The notes under the pieces: model-generated | What the model saw: only the letters and a program-made list of their open reading frames with translations | Database searches by the model: none | What the model was told of the DNA's origin: nothing | Program-made: the position numbers and the translations under genes | Shown: positions 37,080 to 50,490 of the stretch, piece after piece | Position numbering within the stretch: position 1 is the stretch's first letter | Layout of the letters: each line of letters opens with the position of its first letter | Origin: Paragordius varius | Lineage: Eukaryota > Nematomorpha | DNA length: 64,000 bases | Assembly (NCBI GenBank): GCA_964247055.1 | Contig: OZ176057.1 | Coordinates: forward strand, 434,001-498,000 | Reading direction: 5' to 3'

Positions 37080-39247
37080 ATTATGAAGATTCGTTGAGTA
37101 GAGAATTTTGTTGAGCCCATTTTTTATGTTTTAATTTGCATTCATACTCCATCACATTGTTTCAAGGTATCAACATTAATTTGGTTAACAAACAATTGTA
37201 AAAAAGTTATTTTAAACTGATTGTTGTTATATGCCACATAATTCATATAGATGATAAACCAAAAAGAACACAGCTATGTTTTAGTATTATGGACTTTCCG
37301 AAACTGTGAAATCCCGTTTAAAAGAGTTTTGTTAATTGTTAAAATGGTGCCTGTTTTATAGGAAAATGCGATTAAAGGTTATTTTGCAAAAATAATTTTT
37401 TTATTATGTTACTTTATTAATAAATTTTATTGCAAGTAAATTTTGCCCTTTTAAAGTGCCTTTGGTTATCGAACATCTTAAATTAGCACTTTAGCCAAAA
37501 TTATTTATCTAATTTTTAGGTGGATATAGAGTATAAAGAAATATGAATACATATCCATACTGTTTAGAATAGATTCATCATATGCCTGAATATTATTGTA
37601 AATAGGCAAAATCATCGAATAAAGGGATAACATTATAAGTATAGGCAGGGTTTGGCTTGCGGAAGGCTGGGCACTTTGGAAATTTTTTGATTTACTTGGT
37701 TATTTTAAAAATATAAAAATCAAAATAAATAAATAATTTATTTTACGCTGCTACTATCGAAATTTTTAGAAATTATTTTTAAATATCTGAGGTTTTGTGG
37801 CTGCTATAACAATTTTCGTTCTAAAGATTTTGTAAAGAGTCAAATATTTTGTTTAGGAGATAAATATTTCTCATTCATGTTTGGCTATGGCTTCGTGGTG
37901 CCAAAGCAAATTTAGTTAATTTTAAAAATGTTCACTCTAGGTTTATATTCGCTGTTTTCTTTCTTGTTATTCTTTTTTCTTTTTGTTTTTCCCTAATTCC
38001 AATGGAAAATGCTCATCGTGATCTGTTTCCCGAAAACTGGTAGATCCATTTAAATCCAGATATAATCATTAAAGAATGCCCCAACAATAGCTTCGTCGTT
38101 TTTTTGAATTAGGCCCCCATGGGCCCATCCCATAAAAAAGACGGGTTTTTTCGAAAACATAAGTCCACAAAAATCGTGCTAGACAATATTCTGGAAAACC
38201 TGTTTTACCATTCGATTTCAAATATGATTTTTTTACTTTTTTTCGATTGCGCCGAACATAGTCGCGCTTTTTTAATTTAGACATCTTTTTACCTGCTCCC
38301 CCTGTAAAATGATATTTTTTTCAAAACTATGTCCACCAAAATTTTTTTCAATCTATTTTTCGCCCAAGGTGTGAGACTGTAAAATTCAATAAGGATTCTA
38401 CGTATTCCCTGTTAAAAGGCAAAAATTTTGGTCTTGCGTTTTTTATATTGGCTGCTGGGTAAGGAGCCACACGCTAAAATCTGCGCCACTAATATTAATT
38501 GCGTTGTTTTGGACCAAATTTATAGTAAATTTTCAATACGAGTTCAGTTAAACACATATCTGGGGAATTTGTATATTATTTCCTTTAAAAAGGCACCACA
38601 TATGATTTACTTTTTATATCCCTTGATTCCAGCTTTGTGAGCACAATATTAAAATAAAACTCCTAACCATGATATAAAACAAAAATCTATAAATAATCCA
38701 ATAATAGTTGAATATTACCTTTAATAAGGGACAGTTTAAATATGGTAAATTTCGCGTAAGTAATATTTCAGCCTATGGAAAAACCTGTAAAAATTTAAGA
38801 CATTGTTTTTATTATATATGTTGATTATTTTTTTAACTTCTTTCTATTTATTGCAAATTATTAAGAAGTATACCATTAAACTCCAGAAAATAGAAAATAA
38901 TTTTGTCCAAAATTTATTTTTCCCTGATATGTTATGTCGAGCCGTACAACACAATAGATTTTATTTAAATTTTTTATATTTCATAGCTTTTTAGAAGTGT
39001 AAGCATGCCTGCCACACAATTTTTATCATTTAGAAGCAAACATTAGAGTTTCATATAAAATACATTCATTTCGGGTATATGAAATTTGTAATATGATAAG
39101 CACAGATTATTTAAATCAATATCAATTAGCAACGATCTAGTTGTGCCGCCTCGGTTAAACATATTTAAAATAAAAAAAACTTAAGCATAAAATGGCGAAT
39201 TGCCAGTATCCATCTTTTTTAAGCCACACCTTTTATTTAGTGCCAAT
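37080..39247. other. AT-rich spacer with two unexplained frames
   Basis: A 71-codon minus-strand frame (38069-38284) has a basic start (SKLKKRDYVRRNRKKVKK) and a Gly/Pro-rich end, and a 70-codon plus-strand frame lies at 38428-38640. Neither has recognisable domains or clear splice borders. They may be remnants of one decayed element of opposite orientation, or chance. Confidence 0.25.
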
Positions 39248-39458
39248 ATACCATTTACAATTCAAATTCACCTTCAAACAATTTAAATTCACCCTAAAAA
39301 TAAATTATGTGTTTTTCGAAAGAAGTTAAATTTATCTATATGGCATAGTTTATTTTTTTTTTAAAAAAAAATTAAAAATTTTTTATAATCTTAAAAAACT
39401 CTTGATTTATTTTAGGGTGAATAATTGATCGAGGGTGAATTTGAATAGTAAATGGTAT
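39248..39458. mobile_element. MITE family A, copy 2
   Basis: Ends ATACCATTTACAATTCAAAT and AGTAAATGGTATAT with single CACCC/GGGTG subterminal units and the AAATAAATTATGTGTTTTTC interior. A shortened member. Confidence 0.75.
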
Positions 39459-39767
39459 ATAATAAAAATAATTGCTTTTTGTTAAATTTATTTATAGTTT
39501 TTTTTGATGATGAGTATATCAATCATAGAATAGTAAATCAATAAAAAAAATATTATTATTGAGAGCGTCTACCTTATTCGAATTTTTTTTTGAATCTATA
39601 TAAATCTAAGCTTAACTTTAAAAATGAAAATTGGATGCCAAAAATTATTTGCTTCCAGGAATATACATTTATATAAAATATTTACGCATTCTCAGCCAGA
39701 TACTTTAAATTTTGAGATTGACTGAGATTTTCGATTAAAATTAATTTTACACGAATGACGTTAAACA

Positions 39768-40340
39768 TATGAATTCAGGAGCTGCTGTACTTATCATCCG
39801 GTAAAAACGCTTAATAATTATAGTTTTCATTATTTATATTAAATGCGTCTCCTTTATAATGTAATCGGTGATTGATTCTTAAGTCACGTATTATTTCCTC
39901 CCATCGCAAGGTCCCGGCATCGATGAAACACAGGACGGTTTCTAATACAGTTTCCTTTTTTCAAAAGTTCTGTCATATGTCATATTGAAATGCGTCCTGA
40001 ATACCCATCTTAATAAATTGCGTAGTTTCTTCCGTTTCCCAATGATACAACACAAGTTGATAACAATTATGTTTTTTATAATTGTTATCACAAAGGATGT
40101 GTTAATGGACAAACTAACCGACCTGAGGGAATAATACGAGATTTACGTATCATTCTCCGAAAAAATTATAAGGAAGACGCATTTTTTGTAAATAAGTTTA
40201 CCGGAAAAATAGTAGCCTAAGTTGAAATATGGTCTCAAACTTTTCAAATAAACCACTGTGTAAAAGCTTTATATGGCATAAACTTACAAAAATTCATCCC
40301 AAAAGTCATATACATTACCCAGGGCAATATCTGGCATATA
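39768..40340 (+). pseudogene. Unidentified coding-like remnant
   Basis: From 40035 to 40332 one plus frame reads about 100 codons of protein-like sequence interrupted by a single TAA at 40218-40220. It includes YVFYNCYHKGCVNGQTNRPE and later INHCVKALYGINLQKFIPK, and ends at a good donor (A|GTGAGA). Further open pieces precede it: MNSGAAVLIIR at 39768 before a possible donor, and VICHIEMRPEYPS near 39977 in another frame. I do not recognise the family. It is probably a decayed host gene or transposon fragment. Confidence 0.3.
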
Positions 40341-40668
40341 AGTGAGACCAGTATAATTTTATAAAATATTTGTGGTAAAAATTTCTGATTCCTTTTAGCC
40401 AGAAATGTAATTTAACAAGGCCCAAGAAAGAATTTTACCCACATTAAGCAACGCTTTTCTTTGAAGCTTTTTATAATCCTTTAGATTTTAGTCAATAACA
40501 GTTAGAAACCTAATATAATAAAAAATATATACACAAAGTTTAATTGTCATCAAATTTAACTAATAAGTAACAGATTTACACATAAATATATTTTTTGTAC
40601 AAAAAAAAGCCATGTCCCAGGCACTTGGAATGTTCAAAGATATATGTCGAATAAGCATTTGAAAGCAA

Positions 40669-43600
40669 TCATGTGGTACATTTGCAAGATTCAATAATGG
40701 GATATTGTACGAAAATCCATGAACAAAAATTTTTAGATTCCCAATTCTGACAATACCATCTGCAAATTATATAGGCAAAAATAAATTTATTCCATTTTTA
40801 TCAGATGTTGTGATTTCATTTATGCATTGTTTTAATAAAAAACATTAATTTGCATTATATTTCGAGCATTCATAATTACAAAGGTAAAAATATGATTTGA
40901 GACCTTTGAACAAAAACCAAAGTTTCTTAAATATTATCATGTAAAGGATCGATTGTTACTTAATTCAAACTTGAAATTAAATTTATTACACATACCTTAA
41001 TAGGTTTAGATTTATGGAGGTTGCTGGCTTACACATCATACCCGGCGGGATCGAACATGATTTCCAATTGACATCCTCGGTGTGACTGTAATGATTATTT
41101 TCGAAATCGTGAAATGGGGAATCTGAATATAGTTTGAGAACAAAAAATAAGTTTATAGGATTTTAATATTGGTGTGCGATCCATATGAAATTTTAAAGAT
41201 ATAGAATTTTCAAAATGAAATATTATGTTGTTGTGGTTTATATAGCATTGTTATAGTGCAACATTTGAAGGAACTCAATTAATATTTGAATATAAATATA
41301 TTTCCTTATTGTACAAAATTATTCAGAAAAGAACATGACTTAAATTTGAATACTTTTTGTTATAGACTGGTTCTTATAAAATCGTATGATTAATTCATTG
41401 TAGGCCTTTATGATATTAACGCAATATTTAAGTGTTAAAAATCTTATACGAAACAAATTATCTCTTATTTTATCACAGAAAATAGTTGATTAAATAAAAC
41501 TTTTTGATTATGCAAAAAAGTGTTTCTTAATCACATTAACTTATATCTTAAAAGAATATTTTATATAAATATTCTTAATTAAAAGTATAACATTGTTAAT
41601 TTTCCTCATTTCATTCTACCTTTTCATTTTTTAGGAAACAGTTAAAATTTGTATTTTTAATTTATTAATATTGAACGCCGTTGTCCTCAATATCACAATT
41701 CAAATTAACTTATATTATCCGTAAATATTAAAAATGTGATATATTAAAGCAGGCGTGTTTAACATGCTCGGCCTGCAAAAAGTTTGGAAATGTTTGCAAT
41801 ACTCATAAAATCTTTTTAAGAAATTTTGCCAAATAAGTCTTTCCAATTAGCAAGAACTACCAATATAAAATATATATTGCCTATATATTTCAGATGCGGC
41901 CCACATAAGTATTTGGGTTGAATACTCTTTATTTATTTCTATATTATAAATTTTATAATTTAATTTATTTGCTACTTGCATAGCAATTTAAATAAATTTA
42001 AATCAAATTTCTATGATAAATTTCAAAATAAAGATTTATGGAAAATACGTTTTTTTTGAAAAAATATAGCTCCCAAATGACTTACATATCAAAATATTTT
42101 TTGTCCGCGATGACATTTAAAGTAGTTGAGATTTCAGTAATAAATAAACTATTTTAAAAGTTGTTTAATCAAAATTTAATTATCAAAATATTTTTTTGGA
42201 ACCATAATTTACGGTTATATGGTGTTGTATTCACAAGTAAACATAAATTAAAAATTGGCATGAAAAGTTATTGGATAAGTTACAATAACATTTTTTTAAG
42301 TATGTGTCATGCGCGGTTAAAAGGCTAAAAAGGCATATCTTGGAATTTAGACCAATGCTAAAAATATTTTTAGATATTTAATTATTTAACATCTTATAAA
42401 GCTAACGTTAAAGGTACTTCATAAAATTTTGAAATCGCTCTTGGATACAAAACTACTTCGAAAGGTAATGAAGTGTTGAACATTGAAGCGATTTGAAACA
42501 CATAAATTTTATTACATGATTCATTTATGTGAAAAGTTTAAAAAGGAATAATTTAAAAAGATTTAGCATGCAGCTCTATGTTTTAAAATAGCAGGTACAT
42601 CCTACTTTAACTTGTGTAAGCTTTTTTCTTATATAATATGTATATGATTGCAAGACAGGAAATATAATTTTTGTTTATAAATGAAGATTAGCCGTGTATG
42701 GTAAAAAGCTAATCTGTTATGGGTTTTGAAACTGGTAATATGATATTATATACATGAGAATTATTTTAATCTTAAAGAATTACCAAGTCTAGTCATAAAT
42801 TTTTTACTGGTTGTAAAAAATGTTATTTTTAAAGGAACGTTTATTTATAATATTGCCCATTGGCTTTTATCCATTTCGCCCATCTCTCAGGCAATGCTGT
42901 AATAGAAAAATAATTATATTTTGCGGTAAACAATTCGTTAAACCGTTTTCCAACATCTTCGATATTATATAAGTGTTGATCAGAGGGCCCCATAGATAAT
43001 CAGATGAAGCGAGGTAAGGAGAGACAAATATATGCAAAAGAATCTCCCGATAAAGCGATTTTAAGGTGTCGTTCACAGGTTTTGCTGAGTGAGACGAAAC
43101 TTTTTCATGTTAAAAAATCCCCTTGCCATGTCTTCTGACTCATTTCGGTAATTTTTTGATTATTTGATGATTAAAATAACCATTTGTCAGTGATAGATTG
43201 AAACTTATATTATTTCATATGGCTCTGGATTGCCGGCAGGCAGCATGGTTGCGGAAGCGATTTGGCTTTAGTTTAGATGGATACCGGTTTGACAATGTGA
43301 AAGCCATGATTTTTACCGCGGTAGATTTATATCACACTTGTCATCATCCCTCCCGTTTCGATGCAATATATTGAAGCAGACCTCACAAATCATTGCAAAC
43401 GCACCCCCCCCACCCCCCCAAAAAAAATATTTCTGCAGACCACAAGAAATATTTAATACATAATTTTACGAAATCCAAGTAAAGAAATTTTCTGAAATAA
43501 TTCCGAATTTAACAATGTATCAAAAAATGTAAAAAAAATAGTATTTTTGGTTTTTTCAATATTCATGATTTTCTGAATGCTGTTCTAAAAGTTATTTATG

Positions 43601-46600
43601 TAGGACACCCTTGATTTTAATTTATGTGGGTCCCACATATCGAGTTTATTGGTTTTTCCCATCGGTTGTAGACGTTTAATTATTGTTCTGGCTATTGCCG
43701 TTGACCTTGAGTTATTGGGTCTCTTCATCCAATTACTCTTGAACTTGATCGTCTTTCCAGTTACTGCTCCACCAGAGTGCTCACTCTAGTTTACATCGAA
43801 ATTCAACTTCTAAATTTTTGAGAGCATGTTCTACTATCGATAGAGCATGTTCATCATGTGTTTCTACCAGCAAACGTAACCTAATACTTCTGATGAGATA
43901 AGTAAAGCAATGTGCCGAAATGCTTTTGCCAGGCACAATATTCGGCATGATTATTGATTGAAAAAAATAAGTTTCTGGTAACTTTTGTTTGACTCAAATT
44001 TGTTTGTTCAAATAGTGTCTGTATCAAATGTCCAAGTATTTTCGTTTAAAACTTGTCTTTGTCAAATTGGTAATTACTTATAACTACAGATGCTGTCAGT
44101 AGTTATTCCAATCATCATATATATTATACCTAGGTTTATAACCATTTCTAAAGCCATATATGGAACTTGTTACAATAAATGCGAGATAAATTTGAAAATC
44201 TCACATATGTTGGTCATAATTTTTTTAAATAAAAATATCTAATTCAGAATGAGGTAACAATTGTGTCGTGACATACCCTGTAAATGATGATTTTTAACAT
44301 AATCATTGGGTGCTTGTTGATGATGTGGCCTATCATTAGTATATTTTTCATTTTTTAAATCGTTGGGAATCATATCGGTTAGGAGATCGGGTTTAGCATG
44401 TGAACTTCCGTAGCAAGACCCTTCAAGGATATAAGGGGGCCAAAACCGTTTTCCTAAAAATATTTTGCATAAATCATGATTCAAAAACATGTGTAAAATT
44501 AGAAAATTTGTTGTTTGTCAAAAGTTAAAATTTAAACGGTTATAACCAATATATTTCCATTCAAATAGCACAGGACAAGCCGTGTAAGCCAACAAATATT
44601 TATAGAGTTTTCTTCGGATTTTACGAGAAATGCGTAACCGAATCTTTCGATTGCGAGAAGTTTGCTGTAGGGGTATAGATGATGAGCTTGGACTGTTTAA
44701 ATGTTGCAATGGGTCAGACAACAAGGACACCATTTTGAAACTCATGGGTAACAGCTAAGCACAAATTATTTTATCATTAGCACTATAATTTGGTTTAGAG
44801 TTAAAAAAAACTTTCAATTTTTGTAAATTTATTTTAACTTCAGGAAGTTTGATAACTAATAAATTGTATTAAAAATAAAGAATAATCTATTATACTTTAA
44901 ATTTTAATTAACGATTTTCTATCAAAAATAAAAAAGTTACCCTGTACATAGATATTCTATTGCCGGCAGGTAAACCACGCGGGTTTTGTCGAAACCCATA
45001 ATAAAGTATTCGGCTTTCTGAGATGCTTGGTGGAATGTAACTCATAAATCTAGGATCCCATGATCTACCTATATAAAATTACACCAATTGTTTTTAATCC
45101 AAATTGGGTTATTTAAAAACCCCATTCTATATTAGGTTAATTTTTTTTAAAAATTATTAACGGAAACGGTCACAATTTAATTTATGCTTTATCATAATAA
45201 AAATTATATAAATAAGCCAAAATATTAAAATAAAACTTTGTTTTGAAAAAAAAGTTTCATGACAAACTACTTTGACGCCATTTATAATATATCGTCTTCA
45301 TTTAAATTTAAAAGTAAAATTAGAGCTAACATTTAAATAACGTCTAAAATTGGCAAAAATAGAAAAAATGGTATATTTATAATTTTCAAATTAACCAAAG
45401 CACACATGCCATGTTAACTAATTTTCCTTTGTGTTTTGCCTTAAAATAAGTAATATCAAGTATTTTTGAATAAAATTTTAATATTTTTGTTTTATTAATG
45501 TTATATAAAATTTTGCCATGGTTCCGATTACTGCGATAGTATTTAATTAACAGGCCTGGAGCATCCAACTACCCCAATTTGAATGGAGGAATTGTAAATG
45601 TGTTGTTGTATTCAAATGTTGAGAAAAAGGAAAATAACATATTATACTGTGAATTTTTTTTCCATCATTCTTATAAACAAATATTTTATAAAAATGAATT
45701 AGTTAATTATGATATATTTATACCCATAATTTCCTTCAATCGTGCCGGATTCAAATCATCGGGGTTAGGATCGTATTTGGGGTCTGGATTTTCTCGCAAA
45801 TCCGAAACCGGTAATAAGTATTCGCTCGGTTTTGGACGAATATCCATATTTTGTGAGACTTCTGGATAATCCTGTAACGGTGAAATTTGCGTCGAATGTA
45901 AAGGCATATATGTCATTGAATAGGGATATTGAGTTGTTATGATTAGACCTTTTGATGTGGCTTTGGATATATTACTGTTAATCATAAATATATATATATA
46001 TATATATATGATATATCCCATTTACAGTTCAAATTCACCCTTGAACAATTCAAATTCACCCTAAAAATAAATTATGTGTTTTCGAACTAATAAAATTCAT
46101 TACTAATATAAAATATATCTTTATGGCATAATTAATTATTTTTTTCAGTATTATTTTAAAACAAAATTTTATATTTTATAAATATATTAAAATATAGATA
46201 ATTTTTAATCTTAAAAAACATGTTATTTATTTGAGGGTGAATTTGAATTGTTCGAGGGTGAATTTGAATTGTTCAAGGGTGAATTTGAATCGTTTAAGGG
46301 TGAATTTGAATTAATTTGAACTGTAAATGGTATATTCAAACTATCAAGGCAATAAAATGTCGATTTTTCATGGTTTTTAAAAGTTTCAAAACACAAATAA
46401 AAAATAGGTTATATTAAAAAAAGGTTTAAAATTTAGTTTTTTAAAATATTCGTCCTTTAATTTTTACTTTTATATAATTTCAATATATCCTTATCAATTA
46501 TAAATTTAATTTAGAAGTTTGAAAAAAATATCCATTTAAAAGGAATAGAGGATTGAATTTTTCCAATTTTATTTTGTTGCCAAAAATTGTTAATTGTGTT

Positions 46601-47428
46601 GCTATTTGTAAAAATGTTATTTAATAATTCATATGCCAAAATTGTGTAAATATAAATTTTCTGGGATACAAATTATTTATTTGGCAAAACTATAAGATAA
46701 AGGAAAATAAGGTCAATCAATAAAAAATTTCAGAATAAAATAATACGTAAATAGAAAAGTCTAATCGTCTGCCTTTAATCATAAATATTAATCGTCTGTC
46801 AGTTAAACAAAAATCAGGTGAAGAAAAAAAAGTTATATGCAAATAATGAATATTACCGATTGGATGCTGAATATTGGGTCGATCCAACTTTATGATGACT
46901 GTATTTAGACATTTTACCACGCAACGGCGGCATGGCTGGAGCTATTTTAGGTCTCCTAAATTTTTGGAAGTGTTGATTGAGATACGTTCTTTGATACATG
47001 GGAACTATATCATTATTGTCAAACACTTTAGGATCATCGTTCAGGGGCATTGGTTCCTTACTTTGTTCATCTGTGCTTCGTAACATTTCATACAATTTGT
47101 CCCATACAGATTTTGGGGTGGTACTTGTTGTTGAAATGCGATTATCGACATTCGGATGGGATGTTGTATATGAATTGGGTGGTAAATTTTTATAATTTAT
47201 TTCAAAGAAATTTGAGATTTTCATCTTATCATCATCCCTAATATTGTCGGACGAAACATTGTAAAAGTTGCCATAACTGATATCGAAATCCAACGAATTG
47301 TATCCATTGTTTCGAAGGTTGGACGATATATTTTTATTTATAATATTATATTTTGGTTTATTTTCCAGTGTTTCAATTATATTTATCATAAGTATGATCT
47401 GGAATATTATTGATGAAATCAAGTGCAT
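40669..47428 (-). CDS. nlg: Noggin-like secreted protein with insert in the noggin domain
   Basis: Seven minus-strand exons, 47428-46857, 45974-45724, 45068-44941, 44754-44547, 44453-44277, 41122-40996 and 40759-40669, join in phase to 517 residues. Noggins are secreted antagonists that bind BMP ligands. The protein opens with a signal peptide (MHLISSIIFQIILMINII; an in-frame ATG at 47509 would add 27 residues) and a ~200-residue polar extension. At 234-255 IRPKPSEYLLPVSDLRENPD matches the BMP-binding clip (vertebrate IRPAPSDNLPLVDLIEHPD), followed by WDPRFMSYIPP. A basic stretch leads to TACPVLFEWKYIGKRFWPPY (375-394) and GSCYG; after ~63 inserted residues (403-465) come KSCSIPPGMMCKP and LRWYCQ, CSWIFVQYPIIESCKC (500-515). 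The insert position and size are those of planarian noggin-like genes. It ends CKCTT where noggins end CKCSC, so the last family cysteine is missing. Introns hold MITEs and a mariner. Confidence 0.93.
41123..42800. other. Part of nlg intron 5, AT-rich, no element recognised
   Basis: A large part of the 3.15-kb intron between the 44277 and 41122 exon borders. No further exon or clear repeat is visible. Confidence 0.4.
42848..43930 (-). mobile_element. Dead mariner transposon inside nlg intron 5
   Basis: On the minus strand, pieces of a mariner transposase follow in the right order over about 1.08 kb, the usual length. The N-terminal HTH region has AIARTIIKRLQPMGKT near 43670. The middle has KPNRFR and related residues near 43270. 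The C-terminal end has PYLASSDYLWGPL near 43010 and finishes LPERWAKWIKANGQYYK with a stop at 42848-42850. Stops and frame changes are frequent, so it is inactive. The catalytic D,D34D region could not be followed confidently, and the terminal repeats were not located. Mariner elements are well known from planarians. Confidence 0.75.
45095..45625. mobile_element. MITE family D, copy in nlg intron 2
   Basis: Carries CCAAATTGGGTTATTTAAA at the left, AAGTTTCATGACAAACTACT inside, and ACTACCCCAATTTGAATGGA plus ATGTGTTGTTGTATTCAAAT at the right, matching 24122-24725 in the same order. It fills most of the intron between exons 45974-45724 and 45068-44941. Confidence 0.6.
46013..46334. mobile_element. 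MITE family A, copy 3 (nlg intron 1)
   Basis: Best example of the iterated ends: the left has CAAATTCACCC twice; the right has four successive GGGTGAATTTGAAT units before CTGTAAATGGTATA. Next to an (AT)n run at 45989-46010. Non-coding. Confidence 0.82.
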
Positions 47429-47509
47429 TTTTAGGTTTCGAAAACTTTTATTGACTTTTTCTGACAAAGGATATTTTAGAGAAAATGCCCCAATATGAAA
47501 TTGAGACAA

Positions 47510-50389
47510 TTGGATGGTTTTTTATTGATTTATCAATTAACTCCACCATGGTATAAAAAGTATATTTTTTTTCAAATACATTGTATTATTTAACAAATTT
47601 TGATATTGGGAATGTTTAAATTATAGTTTCAATTTTAAAACTATATATTGGAGTCGTATACATATATAAAACAATTTAGGGGATATTACAATTTAAGGAC
47701 GCGACAACTAAGAGTTCATGTATAGGAGCGAGAATATAATTTTTTATCTTTTATCCATTTTGAATTCTTCATTAATATGTAATAATTTAAAATCTCTCTA
47801 TATATAAGTCTGTAACGGAAGAGATTACTATAACACATTCTGCATGGTTTATGCAAATTTTTGATATTTGCGATAAAATGGTTTGATGATTATCAATTAA
47901 AAATCATTAGTGATTGAATAATTTATAATCTTTTAACATTTATAATGGTGAAAATTAGATATTAGTGTGTGGATAGGAAGAAAGATGTATTCAAACGTTA
48001 AAATTAAGGTATCAATTTCATAATTGCTATTGGTATATTGACATATCTATTATACAGAATATCCAACATTCTACAAAATTAATTTGTCAAATTAGGTATT
48101 AAAATAGGTATTATTTAATTAGTTTCGGCATTTTAAAACATTTATTATCCTTTGTTAACAACTTTTGATTAATTATAAAGGTATAACACTTCAGATAAAA
48201 ACAGAAAATTGTGAATTATCACCGCATAGAAATACTATAAAAGTAAAAAATGGAAAAAACATCTTAATCCAGTATTTATTTGTACACAAAGATGTGATAG
48301 TCAATTGGAAAGAAATGGTTTATTTTTCTGGTACCATCTCATTGACTATATAATTTTTTCCTGTAATAAAGAAATAAACATACCTGTCTATAAAATACGC
48401 AAATAAAAGACACATTGTCGCCAATTTATAAAATATTTTAGAGAGGAGTAAGGGATGTGCAAACGATACTTTATTATCTTTTTTTCATTATCTGTAAATG
48501 TGTGTTTTGTGTGCTATTATATGTTAGATATCGAGAGACAGGTTGATTAAATATTGTCACCAAAAATGACACTTGTTGTTTTAATATACCAAATATAAAA
48601 ATTGTAATAATTCACCATTTCGATAAAATTAAAACACGCTTATTAAAATAAATTAAATATAACAATTTAAAGCATGTCATATCATGACCATTTTTCATTA
48701 AAATTATTGAATTTTCGATAATATTACAAGTAAAATTGATATCTGGCACTCAATGGACAAATGTTGTTTAATTATTCACAAGTGTGCTAATTGAACAAAA
48801 AGACGTATTAATAAAATAATTAAAACAGTGGGACCTTAACACCAGGAAATGAATATTAAATTAAATCTTTTATATAAGGAAGTAAGCCTATCACTAATAA
48901 TACAAATCTAAGCGTACGATATTATATGAAAACATCTATAATAATTTATCATTATCGAATGAGCATATAAAAATATATCTTTGGAAAATTAAAAAAAATC
49001 TTTTATATTGGTGTTGTTAATTTTATAATGGCACCTGTAAATTTTGACACAATTTACATTATAAATACTTTTTAGGTATATATTGAAAAAAATTAAAAAA
49101 CAACAGGTATGCCCTATATTTATATATATATATATATATATTCAGTTGTTTATTTGGTCAAAGAAAATAATTTAATAATAACATCTTTAGTATTAAGGAG
49201 CCATATTATTGAAATTGTCTTATATTATATATATATAGGAATATAATTGATTTTCTCTCTTGCCTCCTACATGATTTAATATAAAATATTTTAAAAAGTT
49301 AAATCAAATATTATTGGACCAAAATTTTTTTCTAACCGAAAAATTTATAGTTTTAGCGTCAAAAATACATATATATTTAAATTTATTTAAAACAGCATCA
49401 AATAGCGGAATCGGTATTGAAAGATGGTATAAAATATTTTTATTGTATAATTTTAAAAGATCTTATAATTTTAACCATTTGATAATATTATTTATTGAAG
49501 GTGTAGTACTTAAATTTTTTTCCAAATATGGCAATAGATGTGCAACAAAATCATAATTTACACATTTAACCTTATTATCAAACAAATAAAAACCCTTTAA
49601 CCAATATGCAAGAAAATAAATTATATAATATTTTGATGATACGTGACTTAGCATACAAAAACTGGATTATTTTTATACATATATGTTTTTTTGTAAACTA
49701 AAGTAAAATTGGTACTCTATATTGTGAATGTATCAAATGAAATTATTTAAATATATCATAAATAATTTAAGTTATTGCTATATTTTTACTCATCATTTTA
49801 AAATTTAAAATTTGTAGATTATAAATGTGTTAATCATTGTATAATCAAAATAATTATTTATAATATAAATTTTTTTAACATATCTTCCCGCTTTTTAGGT
49901 AAATTTTGGATATCGGAATATAGCGGAATAATTGTAACTCATATCAAATAAGTCTGTTCATAAATCTTATTATGTTAAATTTATGAATGATGGACGCTTA
50001 AATAAGCTAATTTTAAACATAAAGTAGCAGGAATAAGCGATAGCTAAAACTCCCTCAATAATGGTATTAAAATAAATTATTCATGACTCTTTACTCTCAA
50101 ATTTAAATTTAATTTTTAATAATGATTTAAAAGGATATGGATATTACAAGCGTATAATTAAATATGAAAATTTATCGCATGATTTAATAAGTAAATTTAA
50201 TTAAAATATAAGGGTGAATAAACATTTTGAGGTGATAGGTATTAGTAGTAACGAATATTATCATCAGTGTAAATAATAAAAAATCTAATACTTAACCATT
50301 TAAATGGTTTATTTCACAAAATATGTCAAATAAATTTGTCAAATTTTTTTCAAAAATCTTATATTTTGAGGTTAGAATCCAATATATAT
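47510..50389. other. AT-rich spacer upstream of nlg
   Basis: No exon, RNA gene or element ends could be recognised in about 2.9 kb. Contains a TA microsatellite at about 49119-49141 and several chance frames (48165-48353, 49314-49556) with no domain. Any promoter of nlg should lie here, but no specific site stands out. Confidence 0.35.
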
Positions 50390-50490
50390 ACCATTTTCCC
50401 CCCTAAAAGTGTTTTTTAACACTTTGAATTGGTATGGAAAATTCTAGGAGTGTCCTTGAACCCTTAAAGTATTTCTTAAACACAAGTTGA
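50390..50490. mobile_element. MITE family C, end fragment
   Basis: TATACCATTTTCCCCCCTAA is followed by AACACTTTGAATTGGTATGG and AGTGTCCTTGAACCC, resembling the left end at 11045. Only about 100 bp are recognisable. Confidence 0.45.

Noticed and set aside
40669-41122. Trunk/PTTH or Spaetzle-type cystine-knot factor
   Set aside because: Considered from the C-terminal cysteines alone. The GKRFWPPY block and the N-terminal BMP-binding clip identify noggin instead.
45579-45869. 96-codon plus-strand frame
   Set aside because: It is the antisense shadow of noggin-like exon 45974-45724, whose family match is strong on the minus strand.
46874-47498. Several plus-strand frames of 63-69 codons
   Set aside because: Antisense to the first noggin-like exon.
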